Below, piece by piece: positions 25,459 through 34,745 of a stretch of 64,000 nucleotides of DNA. The notes beneath the pieces are model-generated. The model had not been told where the DNA came from and did not search any database. It saw nothing but the letters and a program-made list of their open reading frames with translations. This stretch comes from Lachnospiraceae bacterium (lineage in GTDB: Bacteria; Bacillota; Clostridia; Lachnospirales; Lachnospiraceae), in the NCBI GenBank assembly GCA_015057505.1, contig SVEG01000014.1:1-64000 (forward strand), in the 5' to 3' direction. The position numbers were made by a program, and so were the translations under genes. Numbering within the stretch: position 1 is the first letter of the stretch; every line of letters begins with the position of its first letter.

Positions 25459-26730
25459 CTATGAATTAATCTCATCGGAAAAACGATTGATGAACTGACG
25501 AAGAACATGAATACAATCTTTTTCCTTAGCCTGTCCTCTTACAATATCTTCTGCAAGCGCCTTACATGAAGGTGCGCCGCAGGAGCCGCAATCCAGTCCG
25601 GGGAATTTCTTACAAAGTTCTTCGACATGCATCATTTTACTAATGTTATCAACTACATTTGAACCGAATGTATAAACCGGCTCATATTCGATTTCACTGT
25701 CAAAATACATATCTGCCTCATTAATTTCCATATGATTGGCAGTTACAGGCATGTATCTTCTAAGCTTTTTGAGCTTGGATTTGGCAACATATGGATTCTC
25801 TACCGTAAGCACACCACCTACACAACCACCGGGGCAAGCATTAAGCTCAATGAATTTAAGGCCTGAAATCTTCTGGTCTTCCAATTCTTCAAGGACCTTG
25901 ATAACATTCTCTATTCCGTCTGCAGCCAGATAACTGTCTATTAAAAGACCACTGGACTCTCCGTCGCTACTTCCCCAGCTGATACCAATTTTACCTGAAA
26001 TTATAAGGTCTTCAAGTTCATCCTTTTCGGCTACAACGCTCATCTTATTGATAAGTTCGGGATAAATATGCTTTATTGCAAGCACACCGTCAACATCGCT
26101 TTTCTTATAACCAAGAGGTGAACGAACCGAAGTAACCTTTGCTGGACACGGTGAAATAAAGAAGATGCCAATATCCTCTGATTTGAGGCCTGTCTTCTCG
26201 ATAGCACGTTTTCTTGCAAGTGCCGCCGCAATCTCCATCGGAGGCTTAACAGGCAACAAATGCTCCAAAAGATTCGGAAACTTAACTCTTATAAGTCTCG
26301 TAACCGTGGGACATGCCGTACTTATAATCGGCCATTTATCCTGATTTTCATCAATATATTTACGTGTTAAAGATGATACAATCTCAGCTGCACCACTAAC
26401 CTCGAACACATCATCAAAACCGCAAAGCTTTAATGCATTAAGAACAATATTAACATCATCCAGATTGTTTGCCTGTGCATAAAGTGACGGCGCAGGCAAC
26501 GCAACCTTGTATTTGTAATTATGTATCATGTCAACAGGGTCATATGTAGCCTTTTTAGCATGATTAACACAAATTCGTATACACTCACCACAATCAATAC
26601 AGAATTCCTTTTTAATCACAGCCTTACCGTTATGTACACGGATTGCCTCTGTCGGACAACGTTTTATACAGTTAATACATCCCTTACATAAATCTTCGCT
26701 CAAATGTACGGAATTCAAAAACTTTTCCAA
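25459..26730 (-). CDS. sensory-type [FeFe] hydrogenase (HydS-like, group C/D)
   Basis: 423 residues. Two N-terminal [4Fe-4S] motifs (CKGCINCIKRCP, residues 15-26; CIDCGECIRIC, 44-54) precede an H-cluster domain with STACPTV (138-144), ISPCPAKVT, and ELNACPGGCVGG. In catalytic enzymes the first motif is TSCCP; here the proton-relay Cys is Ala139 while the cluster ligand Cys140 remains, as reported for sensory hydrogenases such as Thermotoga HydS. A C-terminal CGSCGAPSCKALAEDI adds another Fe-S site. Encoded with ATPase-like and DRTGG proteins, so a redox/H2-sensing role is likely. Confidence 0.87.
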   Translation of the reverse strand: MEKFLNSVHLSEDLCKGCINCIKRCPTEAIRVHNGKAVIKKEFCIDCGECIRICVNHAKKATYDPVDMIHNYKYKVALPAPSLYAQANNLDDVNIVLNALKLCGFDDVFEVSGAAEIVSSLTRKYIDENQDKWPIISTACPTVTRLIRVKFPNLLEHLLPVKPPMEIAAALARKRAIEKTGLKSEDIGIFFISPCPAKVTSVRSPLGYKKSDVDGVLAIKHIYPELINKMSVVAEKDELEDLIISGKIGISWGSSDGESSGLLIDSYLAADGIENVIKVLEELEDQKISGLKFIELNACPGGCVGGVLTVENPYVAKSKLKKLRRYMPVTANHMEINEADMYFDSEIEYEPVYTFGSNVVDNISKMMHVEELCKKFPGLDCGSCGAPSCKALAEDIVRGQAKEKDCIHVLRQFINRFSDEINS

Positions 26731-26768
26731 GTAATCTACCTCCCTTTACAACATTGTAAAACCTTCTG

Positions 26769-27191
26769 TTAAATAAATACCTTCATTGTAACTGTTGTTC
26801 CGACACCGATTTCCGTCTGAATATCCATCTCGTCGGAATATTTTTTCATGTTGGGCAAGCCCATACCGGCACCAAATCCAAGCGCACGTATATTATCGGG
26901 GGCAGTAGAATATCCTGCCTGCATAGCCTTCTCAATATCCTTGATTCCCGGGCCCTTGTCCGCCAAAATCATCGTTATTGCCTCGGGTGTTATAATCACA
27001 TCAATTTTACCACCATCAGCATGAATAACCATATTTATCTCGCCTTCATACATTGCGATTGCGACTTTTCTGACTGCTTCGGGACTGATTCCGAGCTGTT
27101 TTAATTTTCTTTTAGCATCTCCGGAGGCTTCACCCGCCCTTGTAAAATCGTCTCCTGAGATTTCGTAGGTAAATTTTAAAGCATCACTCAC
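26769..27191 (-). CDS. RsbW-like GHKL ATPase (anti-sigma/serine-kinase type)
   Basis: 140 residues from a GTG at 27191 with GGAGGT nine bases upstream; longer readings into 27299 only read through the upstream gene. The Bergerat ATP-binding fold is complete: N box VAIAMYEGEIN, G1 LADKGPGI, and G2 GFGAGMGLPNM. There is no dimerisation/phosphoacceptor domain, so it resembles anti-sigma or SpoIIAB-like kinases. It overlaps the DRTGG gene upstream by 8 bases and is coupled to the hydrogenase gene; it may transmit the H2/redox signal. Confidence 0.84.
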   Translation of the reverse strand: MSDALKFTYEISGDDFTRAGEASGDAKRKLKQLGISPEAVRKVAIAMYEGEINMVIHADGGKIDVIITPEAITMILADKGPGIKDIEKAMQAGYSTAPDNIRALGFGAGMGLPNMKKYSDEMDIQTEIGVGTTVTMKVFI

Positions 27192-27540
27192 TATAAGTCG
27201 CACCTCCTCTGATACCCTTTTCGTAAAGCATACCACATGCAGAGAACATTCTGTGTCCTGTGCAAAGCAGAGGAATCTCACGCTCCATAGCAAGCTCAAT
27301 CATTGCCTCATCAGGCTTTTTGCCTCTTACAAAAACGATACACACTATATCCATCATCTCTGCAGTACGAACAACCTGCGGATTACACAAACCCGTAAGC
27401 AAAACTGCCTGCTCCTTAAGAAATGCAAGCACGTCGCTCATCATGTCAGAACCACATGCTGAATGAACCTCTTTATCAAGAAATTCTTCGCCGCATGCTA
27501 CTCTTGCCCCCAAAATATCTCTGATATCTCTTACTGTCAT
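27184..27540 (-). CDS. DRTGG-domain protein
   Basis: 118 residues from MTVRDIRDILGARVACGEEF; the ATG two codons upstream is only four bases from GGAGG, so the later ATG is preferred. DRTGG-like segments are ACGSDMMSDVLAFLKEQAVLLTG and IVCIVFVRGKKPDEAMIELA. It leads the sensory-hydrogenase gene set. A TATACT-like box sits just upstream, so a promoter in the 39-base gap after the beta-helix gene is possible. Confidence 0.82.
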   Translation of the reverse strand: MTVRDIRDILGARVACGEEFLDKEVHSACGSDMMSDVLAFLKEQAVLLTGLCNPQVVRTAEMMDIVCIVFVRGKKPDEAMIELAMEREIPLLCTGHRMFSACGMLYEKGIRGGATYSE

Positions 27541-27585
27541 ATACATACCTCCATAGTATAATTTTATCTTAATTTTGTATTCATA

Positions 27586-30216
27586 TTATTTTACGCTGAT
27601 AATAACTCTTAAATCCTTTATCGGCAATATTCCGTCTGTCGCAGAAAAAACTATCTCAAACTCGCCTTCAACATATGTTTTCCATGTAAAAACATTGCTT
27701 TCCGAATCAAAGCCTGCATTAATCGGCATATCAATCGGCGATATTTTTATCTGCGGCACACTCTTAGAATTAACTGTATAATCTCGTCTCTTTATCTTCT
27801 CGTTATAGATATGATTACCCGCCTGCTTCTGTGAAGTTTCAAATGCAGGATATCTTACCTTTACCTCGAATCTGACTTCTTCTCCGGCATTAACCTCTAT
27901 CGGTTTAACCGGTACAAAGAACGGCCTGTAAACCGTAAGCGGCAAATCATAATCGTCTGTTGCCACTTTGAAATTATAGCCGTTTTCAGGGATTGCAACC
28001 GTAGGATACGAATAAAATGAATCTGCAGGGGTTCCGGGTGCAGGTGCATCAACCGTCACTTCGTGCACTTCAAGTTCTTCTCCTGCTTTGTTTATGATTG
28101 TAAGGCCTGTAACCTCTGTAGCATGATAAGGATAATCCTTAATATACTCAAGATGAGTCGGACGCTTATAATTATTCTTAACCGTAACCACATGCGGTAC
28201 ATTTTCCGCAATACTTCCGGTTACATTAACAAGCTCTACATCCTTGGCATCATCAAGCACAAGCATCGGTCTGCCGTCCTTTGTCAGCCACTTCATGTTA
28301 ACATTCTCAAGCTTAAGACCGTCAATGTGTCTTGCATAAAGACCATATGCCGGTAGAATACCCCAGTTACTCGGTTCAGGATAAACTGCAGGAAGCTCCG
28401 GTACATTGTACGGTGAATCCTCCCAACATCCTTTCTCCTCATTCCAGTCTGCTCTCGGAAGCAAGCCTTCATCCTTTAAGAAAAATGTATTTATAAGCCA
28501 CGGAAGCACCTGAATCGAGGGCGCTGTTCCAAACTGACTGTACTCCCAGTTGGTGTTAAGCTGTCGCTGTTCAACAGCATGCTCCATCTCAATTCCGCCA
28601 CGGTACTCAATATCGACGTTCTTAATCTCAACATTCTCTATATGACTATCTTCGAGTCCCATGAGGATAACCGGATATCTCGGGTCTGCATTTTTTACCA
28701 CAACGTCATGTATAAGTATGTTCCGGGCCTTAGCGATAGCTTCCGAACCATTGGCATTGGCATACAACGGAAGTTCTGCTTTACTTAATTCCTTCGTCAT
28801 GTCGGGAATATATTTCATGTTTGTCTCGTCAAACTTAAGTGCAAAATATCTGCCGTTTTCCTCATAAAAATTATTTGAATTAATTCTTGCCGGTTCTTCA
28901 CCATTAACAATCTTAAAAAAGGATTTACCGTCAACACTAACCTCTGTATCCTTGTTGTAGCTTGTCGTATATCTCTTTGCAGGATATGTAGTGTAATCCT
29001 CCGTTGCCGGCAACACCCAGTTAACATTATCAAGTCGAATATTATCCTTCGCATTAAGCAATTCTTCCGTAGAATTACCCGTAACAGGAAAACGTCCTCT
29101 GTCACCAATCTTTATAAAAATCGGCGAACTACTCACGTCTTCCATCGTACAGTTTCTAAAAATTATATCTCTAAGGTCCGCACCGTCAACCGCTTCAAGC
29201 GCAAAACCACGTGAACGGTTAAAATGAACATTCTGTATTGTGACAAGCTCATATCCGCAGGTTGACTCAGTTCCAAGCTTTACTCGCGCCGTAGGACCGC
29301 ATCTGTCGGTCGCTATAAGTTTGTCACAAGTATACTCTCCTGCGTATACGGAACCTGCATCAAAGCCCGACACTGTACAATTATCTACAAGCACATTTTT
29401 AAGTGGCATAAAAATTCCGGCGCCGTAAGAGGCTTTAAGCACAATCGCATCATCCGTAAGGGAATTAAATACTGAATTCCTAACTGTTACATCCTCACAA
29501 CAGTCAATATCAAAGGCATCTCTTGTAGTATCGACAAGAATATCCTCTGTGAGCATGTTTTTAACGCCTTCTGCGATTATTGCGAAATGACCGCCGATTA
29601 CAAGCGAAAAATCCTTTAAAACTATATTTTCGCAACGCACGAGTGCAATTGCTTTATTGCCAAACCATGTGCCGCTATGTCCCGGCTTATCTCTGTAGGT
29701 GTTATCAAAAGGGTCACCACCCATAAGTGCATATCTGAGATATCCGTTCTCGTCGGTATAACTGCCGTCAATTACACCTTCACCATAAATCATGATATTC
29801 TTCTCGTCTGCCGCGTAGAAAAGGCTGTTGGCAAAATAACTGTGTCCATGATCCTGAAGTCCTTCATACAAATTAACCTCTGGTTCATCGTAATTGCCAC
29901 CTTCGCCTTCCTGTGTCTCATATGAATTAGTTATGTCGGTTCTTGCCGCCCTTATAACCGCGCCCTTCGACAGATAAAAGTTTACATTACTCTTTAGGCG
30001 TATTGTGTAGCACTTAAACTCGCCTTCTGGAATTATGACAGTTCCGCCACCGTTTGCTGCTACGGCTTCGATTGCACCGTTGATTGCCATTGTGTTGGCA
30101 ACAGGTGCGCCGCCTGCCACTGCACCAAAATCAGTAATCACTAATTTATATTCCTCTTTTAAAAGTTGCTCCACGGTAATTGTTGCTCCGGTTGCTTCTT
30201 GTATTACTTTTCGCAT
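27586..30216 (-). CDS. GH28-like (polygalacturonase-family) right-handed beta-helix protein
   Basis: 876 residues. The N-terminal pectate-lyase-superfamily start ITDFGAVAGGAPVANTMAIN leads to GGGTVIIPEGEF. Catalytic-region candidates are TRDAFDIDCCEDVTV and NSLTDDAIVLK (matching the NTDG and DD sites), and TARVKLG may replace the RIK motif; the usual GHG is absent. Long beta-helix rungs follow, then an Ig-like C-terminal part (ISPIDMPINAGFDSES). No signal peptide, so it would act inside on imported pectin fragments. It lies between the two hydrogenase loci. Family assignment is firm at the fold level, looser for activity. Confidence 0.8.
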   Translation of the reverse strand: MRKVIQEATGATITVEQLLKEEYKLVITDFGAVAGGAPVANTMAINGAIEAVAANGGGTVIIPEGEFKCYTIRLKSNVNFYLSKGAVIRAARTDITNSYETQEGEGGNYDEPEVNLYEGLQDHGHSYFANSLFYAADEKNIMIYGEGVIDGSYTDENGYLRYALMGGDPFDNTYRDKPGHSGTWFGNKAIALVRCENIVLKDFSLVIGGHFAIIAEGVKNMLTEDILVDTTRDAFDIDCCEDVTVRNSVFNSLTDDAIVLKASYGAGIFMPLKNVLVDNCTVSGFDAGSVYAGEYTCDKLIATDRCGPTARVKLGTESTCGYELVTIQNVHFNRSRGFALEAVDGADLRDIIFRNCTMEDVSSSPIFIKIGDRGRFPVTGNSTEELLNAKDNIRLDNVNWVLPATEDYTTYPAKRYTTSYNKDTEVSVDGKSFFKIVNGEEPARINSNNFYEENGRYFALKFDETNMKYIPDMTKELSKAELPLYANANGSEAIAKARNILIHDVVVKNADPRYPVILMGLEDSHIENVEIKNVDIEYRGGIEMEHAVEQRQLNTNWEYSQFGTAPSIQVLPWLINTFFLKDEGLLPRADWNEEKGCWEDSPYNVPELPAVYPEPSNWGILPAYGLYARHIDGLKLENVNMKWLTKDGRPMLVLDDAKDVELVNVTGSIAENVPHVVTVKNNYKRPTHLEYIKDYPYHATEVTGLTIINKAGEELEVHEVTVDAPAPGTPADSFYSYPTVAIPENGYNFKVATDDYDLPLTVYRPFFVPVKPIEVNAGEEVRFEVKVRYPAFETSQKQAGNHIYNEKIKRRDYTVNSKSVPQIKISPIDMPINAGFDSESNVFTWKTYVEGEFEIVFSATDGILPIKDLRVIISVK

Positions 30217-30296
30217 ATTAGTATTCCTTTCATGCCGTAAAATCTTTTACTGGTCATTATTCCATGTTTTATATATGTTTCAAGCAAAAAATAATC

Positions 30297-31016
30297 CTAA
30301 GTTAAATCAACCACCTTACTTTCCAGCACTGACGTATCTACATAGTATTTATTCGGATTACTTCTGTCCACATAAACTTTCAATTCTTCAATACCTCTTG
30401 AAGAAATAATCTCCTCCGGGTCAAACCACAAATTATCACTTTTGTAAATATAAGTTACATCCTTGTAATCATCATAATAATTACAAATTATATTGTATGG
30501 ATGCCTGCCGTTTACGGAGTAATTGCAGTTCAAATTAATCGATTCTATTTTGGCCATTATATATTGTCCACTTTCAAGGAGCGTTTTCATTTTCTTGTTT
30601 TTCTTAACTTCAGCAATAAACATTGCTCCGCCTACCGCACTGAAAACAACACCCATCAAAGTGAGTATTCCTGCAGCAATCCAATAACCGTTAAGTGCAA
30701 CTATCTCTTTTGGATTTTCAGGATTATACATAACTTCGATTGTATCTCCCTCATCCATTGAGGAACTGTAATAACCTATCTCCGTTTCATGAAGCTTACT
30801 TGTTCCGGGAACTCTGTAAGTTACATATACCGTATAATGTCTTTCACCGTCACTGCCTCTATAAGACTCTATTTCCGATATTACTGCTTCAGTTGTCTTA
30901 TATGTATTCTTCTTATTAATGCCGTTCACAAATACAATTACACCTATTACAAGCATTATAACGCCAATAAGTCCGAAGACTATTTCTAAAATATTAAGTG
31001 CCTTATCTTGTTTCAT
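30297..31016 (-). CDS. DUF3592 membrane protein
   Basis: 239 residues with two membrane segments (about 11-30 and 111-135). An extracytoplasmic part between them reads VTYRVPGTSKLHETEIGYYSSS and GDTIEVMYNPENPKEIVAL, the DUF3592 signature (GxxVxVxYNPxNP). A second similar beta-rich domain follows the second helix (PYNIICNYYDD; VYVDRSNPNKYYVDTS). Function unknown. A promoter and the hydA terminator lie upstream, so it is its own transcription unit. Confidence 0.84.
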   Translation of the reverse strand: MKQDKALNILEIVFGLIGVIMLVIGVIVFVNGINKKNTYKTTEAVISEIESYRGSDGERHYTVYVTYRVPGTSKLHETEIGYYSSSMDEGDTIEVMYNPENPKEIVALNGYWIAAGILTLMGVVFSAVGGAMFIAEVKKNKKMKTLLESGQYIMAKIESINLNCNYSVNGRHPYNIICNYYDDYKDVTYIYKSDNLWFDPEEIISSRGIEELKVYVDRSNPNKYYVDTSVLESKVVDLT

Positions 31017-31062
31017 TTTATTATTCTCCTGCCCTCTTATTTTGTAAAAAACTTATACTATA

Positions 31063-31091
31063 AGAATACATTATTTACAGAAAATTTGCAA
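31063..31091 (-). promoter_or_regulatory. sigma-A-type promoter for the DUF3592 gene
   Basis: On the minus strand TTGCAA (31086-31091) and TATTCT (31063-31068) are separated by exactly 17 bases. They lie 47 bases upstream of the DUF3592 start and just downstream of the hydA terminator. Confidence 0.6.
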
Positions 31092-31126
31092 TCATAATGC
31101 GGAGTTAAGTGCACGATATTTTATAT

Positions 31127-31158
31127 AAAAAAAGGCAGCCGAAACCGACTGCCTTTTA
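31127..31158 (-). terminator. intrinsic terminator of the hydrogenase operon
   Basis: AAAAGGCAGTCGG and CGGCTGCCTTTT form a strong GC-rich stem with a TTT loop, followed by further Ts on the minus strand. It is 14 bases past the hydA stop codon. Confidence 0.93.
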
Positions 31159-31171
31159 ACAATTCTAAATC

Positions 31172-32926
31172 TTAGAACTCTTTATTAATTGTTCTCTTTA
31201 CATATGTTGTATGAAGAATCTCGTGTGCCTTATGACTTCCGGGTGCGCCGAGGAACTCTTCGTAGAGCTTCTTAACGCCTTCGTTCTCATGAGACTTTCT
31301 TACCTTGTTAGCTTCGTCATTAGCATACAATGCTTTTGCACGAAGTACACGGATATCTGTAAAGTTACGAACACTTGCAGGAACCTGAGGCTGTCCACCG
31401 CCGTTTACACAACCGCCGGGACATCCCATAACTTCGATAAAGTGGTAATTAGCCTTACCGCTCTTAACGTCCTCAAGAACCTTGTTAGCATTAGCAAGAC
31501 CTGAAGTTACACAAACCTTAACTTCCATACCTGCTACATTATATGTTGCTTCCTTAACACCTTCAACACCACGAACTTCTTTGAATTCGATAGGTGAATC
31601 TGCTGTCTCGCCTGTTAATTTCCATACTGCTGTACGGAGAGCTGCCTCCATAACACCGCCTGTAGCACCGAAGATAACTGCTGCACCTGTGGAAATTCCG
31701 AGAGGCTCATCAAACTTCTCATCGGGAAGTTCAACAAAGTTAAGACCAACTCTGTCAATAAGTCTTGCAAGCTCTCTTGTTGTGATTGCAATATCAACAT
31801 CCGGAACCCCTGCTGCGTTCTGGTCATCTCTGCCAATCTCAAACTTCTTAGCTGTACAAGGCATAACACTTACCATAACGATATTCTTAGGGTCGATACC
31901 CATCTTCTCAGCGTAGTATGTCTTAGCTACTGCACCAAACATCTGCTGAGGTGACTTACAGCTTGAAAGGTTATCAAGCATATCGGGATGATAGTGCTCA
32001 CAGTACTTAATCCAACCCGGTGAACATGATGTGATAAGCGGAAGCTTGCCGCCGTTCTCTACTCTGTGAAGGAACTCTGTAGCCTCTTCCATAATTGTAA
32101 GGTCAGCTGCAAAGTTAGTATCGAATACTTTATCAAAGCCGATACGTCTTAAAGCTGCTACCATCTTGCCTTCAACATCTGTTCCCATAGGAAGACCAAA
32201 TGCCTCACCAAGTGCTGCTCTTACAGCCGGAGCTGTCTGAACGATAACGTGTTTCTCAGGATCAGCGATTGCAGCCAAAACATCGTCTGTAAAATCTTTC
32301 TCGTAGATTGCGCCTGTAGGACAGACAGCAATACACTGACCACATGATACACAACTTGTATCTGCAAGGTCAATCTCGAAAGCACATGAAAGGTTAGTCT
32401 TGAAACCTCTCTCGTTAGCACCGATAACGCCAACACCCTGTACCTTCTCACAAACAGCTGAACAACGACGACAAAGGATACACTTGTTGTTATCTCTTAC
32501 CATATGAGCCGCTGAATCATCGATCTCATATACGTTCTTCTCGCCTTCGTAATATGTCTCATCATCAACATTTAAATCTTTACAAAGCTTCTGTAATTCA
32601 CAGTTACCGCTTCTTACACATGAAAGACATTTTCTGTCATGGTTGGAAAGGATTAACTGGAGTGTCTTCTTTCTGGAAGCAAGTACTTTAGGAGTATTTG
32701 TGAATACTTCCATACCTTCGCTAACCGGATATACACATGAAGCAACAAGGCTTCTAGCACCCTTAACCTCTACAACACAGATACGGCATGCACCGATCTC
32801 GTTGATCTCTTTAAGGAAGCAAAGTGTGGGAATATCTATATGAGCAAGCTTAGCAGCTTCCAGAATGGTTGAACCTGCGGGTGCAGATACATCCATACCG
32901 TTAATTTTTAAATTTATATTTGCCAT
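31172..32926 (-). CDS. hydA: [FeFe] hydrogenase catalytic subunit of an NAD(H)-linked complex
   Basis: 584 residues. Domains in order: N-terminal [2Fe-2S] (CFLKEINEIGACRIC), His-ligated [4Fe-4S] HDRKCLSCVRSGNCELQKLC, two ferredoxin clusters (CILCRRCSAVC; CVSCGQCIAVCP), then the H-cluster domain with TSCSPGW, SVMPCTAKKFE and EVMGCPGGCVNGGGQP, and a small-subunit-like tail ending HEILHTTY. It reduces protons or oxidises H2, with partners encoded just upstream taking electrons from NADH and ferredoxin. In L1 the second Cys is Ser, which I recall from other multimeric enzymes but cannot verify. Confidence 0.93.
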   Translation of the reverse strand: MANINLKINGMDVSAPAGSTILEAAKLAHIDIPTLCFLKEINEIGACRICVVEVKGARSLVASCVYPVSEGMEVFTNTPKVLASRKKTLQLILSNHDRKCLSCVRSGNCELQKLCKDLNVDDETYYEGEKNVYEIDDSAAHMVRDNNKCILCRRCSAVCEKVQGVGVIGANERGFKTNLSCAFEIDLADTSCVSCGQCIAVCPTGAIYEKDFTDDVLAAIADPEKHVIVQTAPAVRAALGEAFGLPMGTDVEGKMVAALRRIGFDKVFDTNFAADLTIMEEATEFLHRVENGGKLPLITSCSPGWIKYCEHYHPDMLDNLSSCKSPQQMFGAVAKTYYAEKMGIDPKNIVMVSVMPCTAKKFEIGRDDQNAAGVPDVDIAITTRELARLIDRVGLNFVELPDEKFDEPLGISTGAAVIFGATGGVMEAALRTAVWKLTGETADSPIEFKEVRGVEGVKEATYNVAGMEVKVCVTSGLANANKVLEDVKSGKANYHFIEVMGCPGGCVNGGGQPQVPASVRNFTDIRVLRAKALYANDEANKVRKSHENEGVKKLYEEFLGAPGSHKAHEILHTTYVKRTINKEF

Positions 32927-32935
32927 AATATCCTC

Positions 32936-34726
32936 CTATTTCTTGCTAATCGCGCCAAATTTACATTTTTCAATACAAGCACCGCACTTGAGACACTTAT
33001 TGGTGTCGATAACATGAGGGTTCTTTACTGTTCCGCTAATAGCACCTGCAGGACAAACTCTTGAACATAATGTACATCCCTTACACTTATCAGGATCGAT
33101 TGAGAAGCTTAAGAGATCCTTACATACGCCGGCAGGACATTTCTTGTCTACTACGTGAGCAACATACTCATCTCTGAAGTACTTAAGAGTTGACAATACC
33201 GGGTTGGGTGCTGTCTGTCCAAGTCCGCAAAGTGAATTCTCTTTGATAAAATAGCAAAGCTCTTCAAGCTTATCAAGGTCTTCCAAAGTACCCTGACCCT
33301 TTGTAATCTTGTCAAGCATCTCGTACATACGCTTTGTACCGATACGACAAGGTGTACACTTACCACATGACTCATCAACCGTGAAATCAAGGAAGAATTT
33401 AGCGATATCAACCATACAGTTGTCTTCATCCATAACGATAAGTCCGCCCGAACCCATCATTGAACCGATTGCAAGAAGGTTATCATAGTCAATCGGAATA
33501 TCAAAATGCTCTGCAGGGATACATCCGCCTGAAGGTCCACCTGTCTGTGCTGCCTTAAACTTCTTACCGTTCGGAATACCGCCACCGATTTCCTCAACAA
33601 CTTCTCTAAGAGTTGTTCCCATGGGAACCTCTACAAGACCTGTGTTCTTAATCTTACCGCCAAGTGCGAATACCTTAGTACCCTTTGACTTCTCTGTTCC
33701 CATTGAAGCAAACCACTCGGGACCGTTTAAAATAATCTGAGGAACGTTAGCATATGTCTCTACATTATTTAAAATTGTAGGTCTCTCAAACAAACCTTTC
33801 TCTGCAGGGAACGGAGGTCTCGGACGAGGCTCACCTCTCTTACCTTCGATAGAAGTCATAAGAGCTGTCTCCTCACCACAAACGAATGCACCTGCACCAA
33901 GTCTTAATTCAATATCAAAGCTAAAATCTGTTCCGAAAATATTCTTACCAAGTAAGCCATACTCTCTTGCCTGATTAATAGCAATCTGAAGACGGTCTAC
34001 TGCGATAGGGTACTCTGCACGAACATATATGTAACCCTGGTCAGCGCCGATTGCATAACCTGCAATAGCCATAGCCTCGAGTACAACGTGCGGATCACCT
34101 TCAAGAACAGAACGATCCATGAACGCACCGGGGTCACCCTCGTCAGCGTTACAGCATACATATTTCTTGCCTTCTTTAACAAGGTCCTTAGCAAGCTGCC
34201 ACTTACGTCCTGTAGGGAAACCTGCACCACCACGGCCACGGAGTCCTGCAGCTAAGAGTGTATTAATAACATCATCGGGTGTCATCTCTGTAAGAACCTT
34301 ACCAAGTGCCTCATATCCTCTTGTACCGATATACTCATCGATATCCTCAGGATTGATAACACCACAATTACGAAGAGCGATTCTGTGCTGCTTCTTATAG
34401 AAGTCTGTCTCGTTAAGAGACTTTATTCCTTCTTCTGTTACTGTCTCACTATATACGAGACGTTTAACAATTCTACCTTTCAAAAGGTGTTCATTAACGA
34501 TTTCCGCAATATCTTCATTCTTAACCATTGAATAGAATGTAGCTTCCGGATAAACGATCATAATCGGGCCGAGTGCACACAAACCGTGACATCCTGTCTG
34601 TACTACACAAACTTCTTCCTTAAGCCCAGCTTTGTCGATTTCTGCCTGCAGTGTGTCCATAATCTGCTGACTTCCTGAGGAAGTACAACCGGTTCCACCA
34701 CAAACCAAAACGTGTGAACGATACAT
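32936..34726 (-). CDS. hydB: NuoF-like NADH/FMN subunit of the hydrogenase (HydB/HndC)
   Basis: 596 residues. Order: N-terminal thioredoxin-like [2Fe-2S] domain (CGGTGCTSSG; TGCHGLCALGP), FMN/NADH-binding NuoF core (GLRGRGGAGFPTGRKW; CNADEGDPGAFMDRS), a [4Fe-4S] site (SCGKCTPCRIG), and two C-terminal ferredoxin clusters (CKGCTLCSRVCP; CLKCGACIEKC). It is the flavin subunit through which NADH exchanges electrons, and the proposed bifurcation site. It is 10 bases from hydA. Confidence 0.93.
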   Translation of the reverse strand: MYRSHVLVCGGTGCTSSGSQQIMDTLQAEIDKAGLKEEVCVVQTGCHGLCALGPIMIVYPEATFYSMVKNEDIAEIVNEHLLKGRIVKRLVYSETVTEEGIKSLNETDFYKKQHRIALRNCGVINPEDIDEYIGTRGYEALGKVLTEMTPDDVINTLLAAGLRGRGGAGFPTGRKWQLAKDLVKEGKKYVCCNADEGDPGAFMDRSVLEGDPHVVLEAMAIAGYAIGADQGYIYVRAEYPIAVDRLQIAINQAREYGLLGKNIFGTDFSFDIELRLGAGAFVCGEETALMTSIEGKRGEPRPRPPFPAEKGLFERPTILNNVETYANVPQIILNGPEWFASMGTEKSKGTKVFALGGKIKNTGLVEVPMGTTLREVVEEIGGGIPNGKKFKAAQTGGPSGGCIPAEHFDIPIDYDNLLAIGSMMGSGGLIVMDEDNCMVDIAKFFLDFTVDESCGKCTPCRIGTKRMYEMLDKITKGQGTLEDLDKLEELCYFIKENSLCGLGQTAPNPVLSTLKYFRDEYVAHVVDKKCPAGVCKDLLSFSIDPDKCKGCTLCSRVCPAGAISGTVKNPHVIDTNKCLKCGACIEKCKFGAISKK

Positions 34727-34745
34727 TTTTTGTCCTCCTCAAAAA

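Noticed and set aside
26769..27299. Longer ATG-start version of the GHKL ATPase gene
   Set aside because: The extra 36 residues read through the upstream DRTGG gene in another frame; the GTG at 27191 has a strong GGAGGT site.
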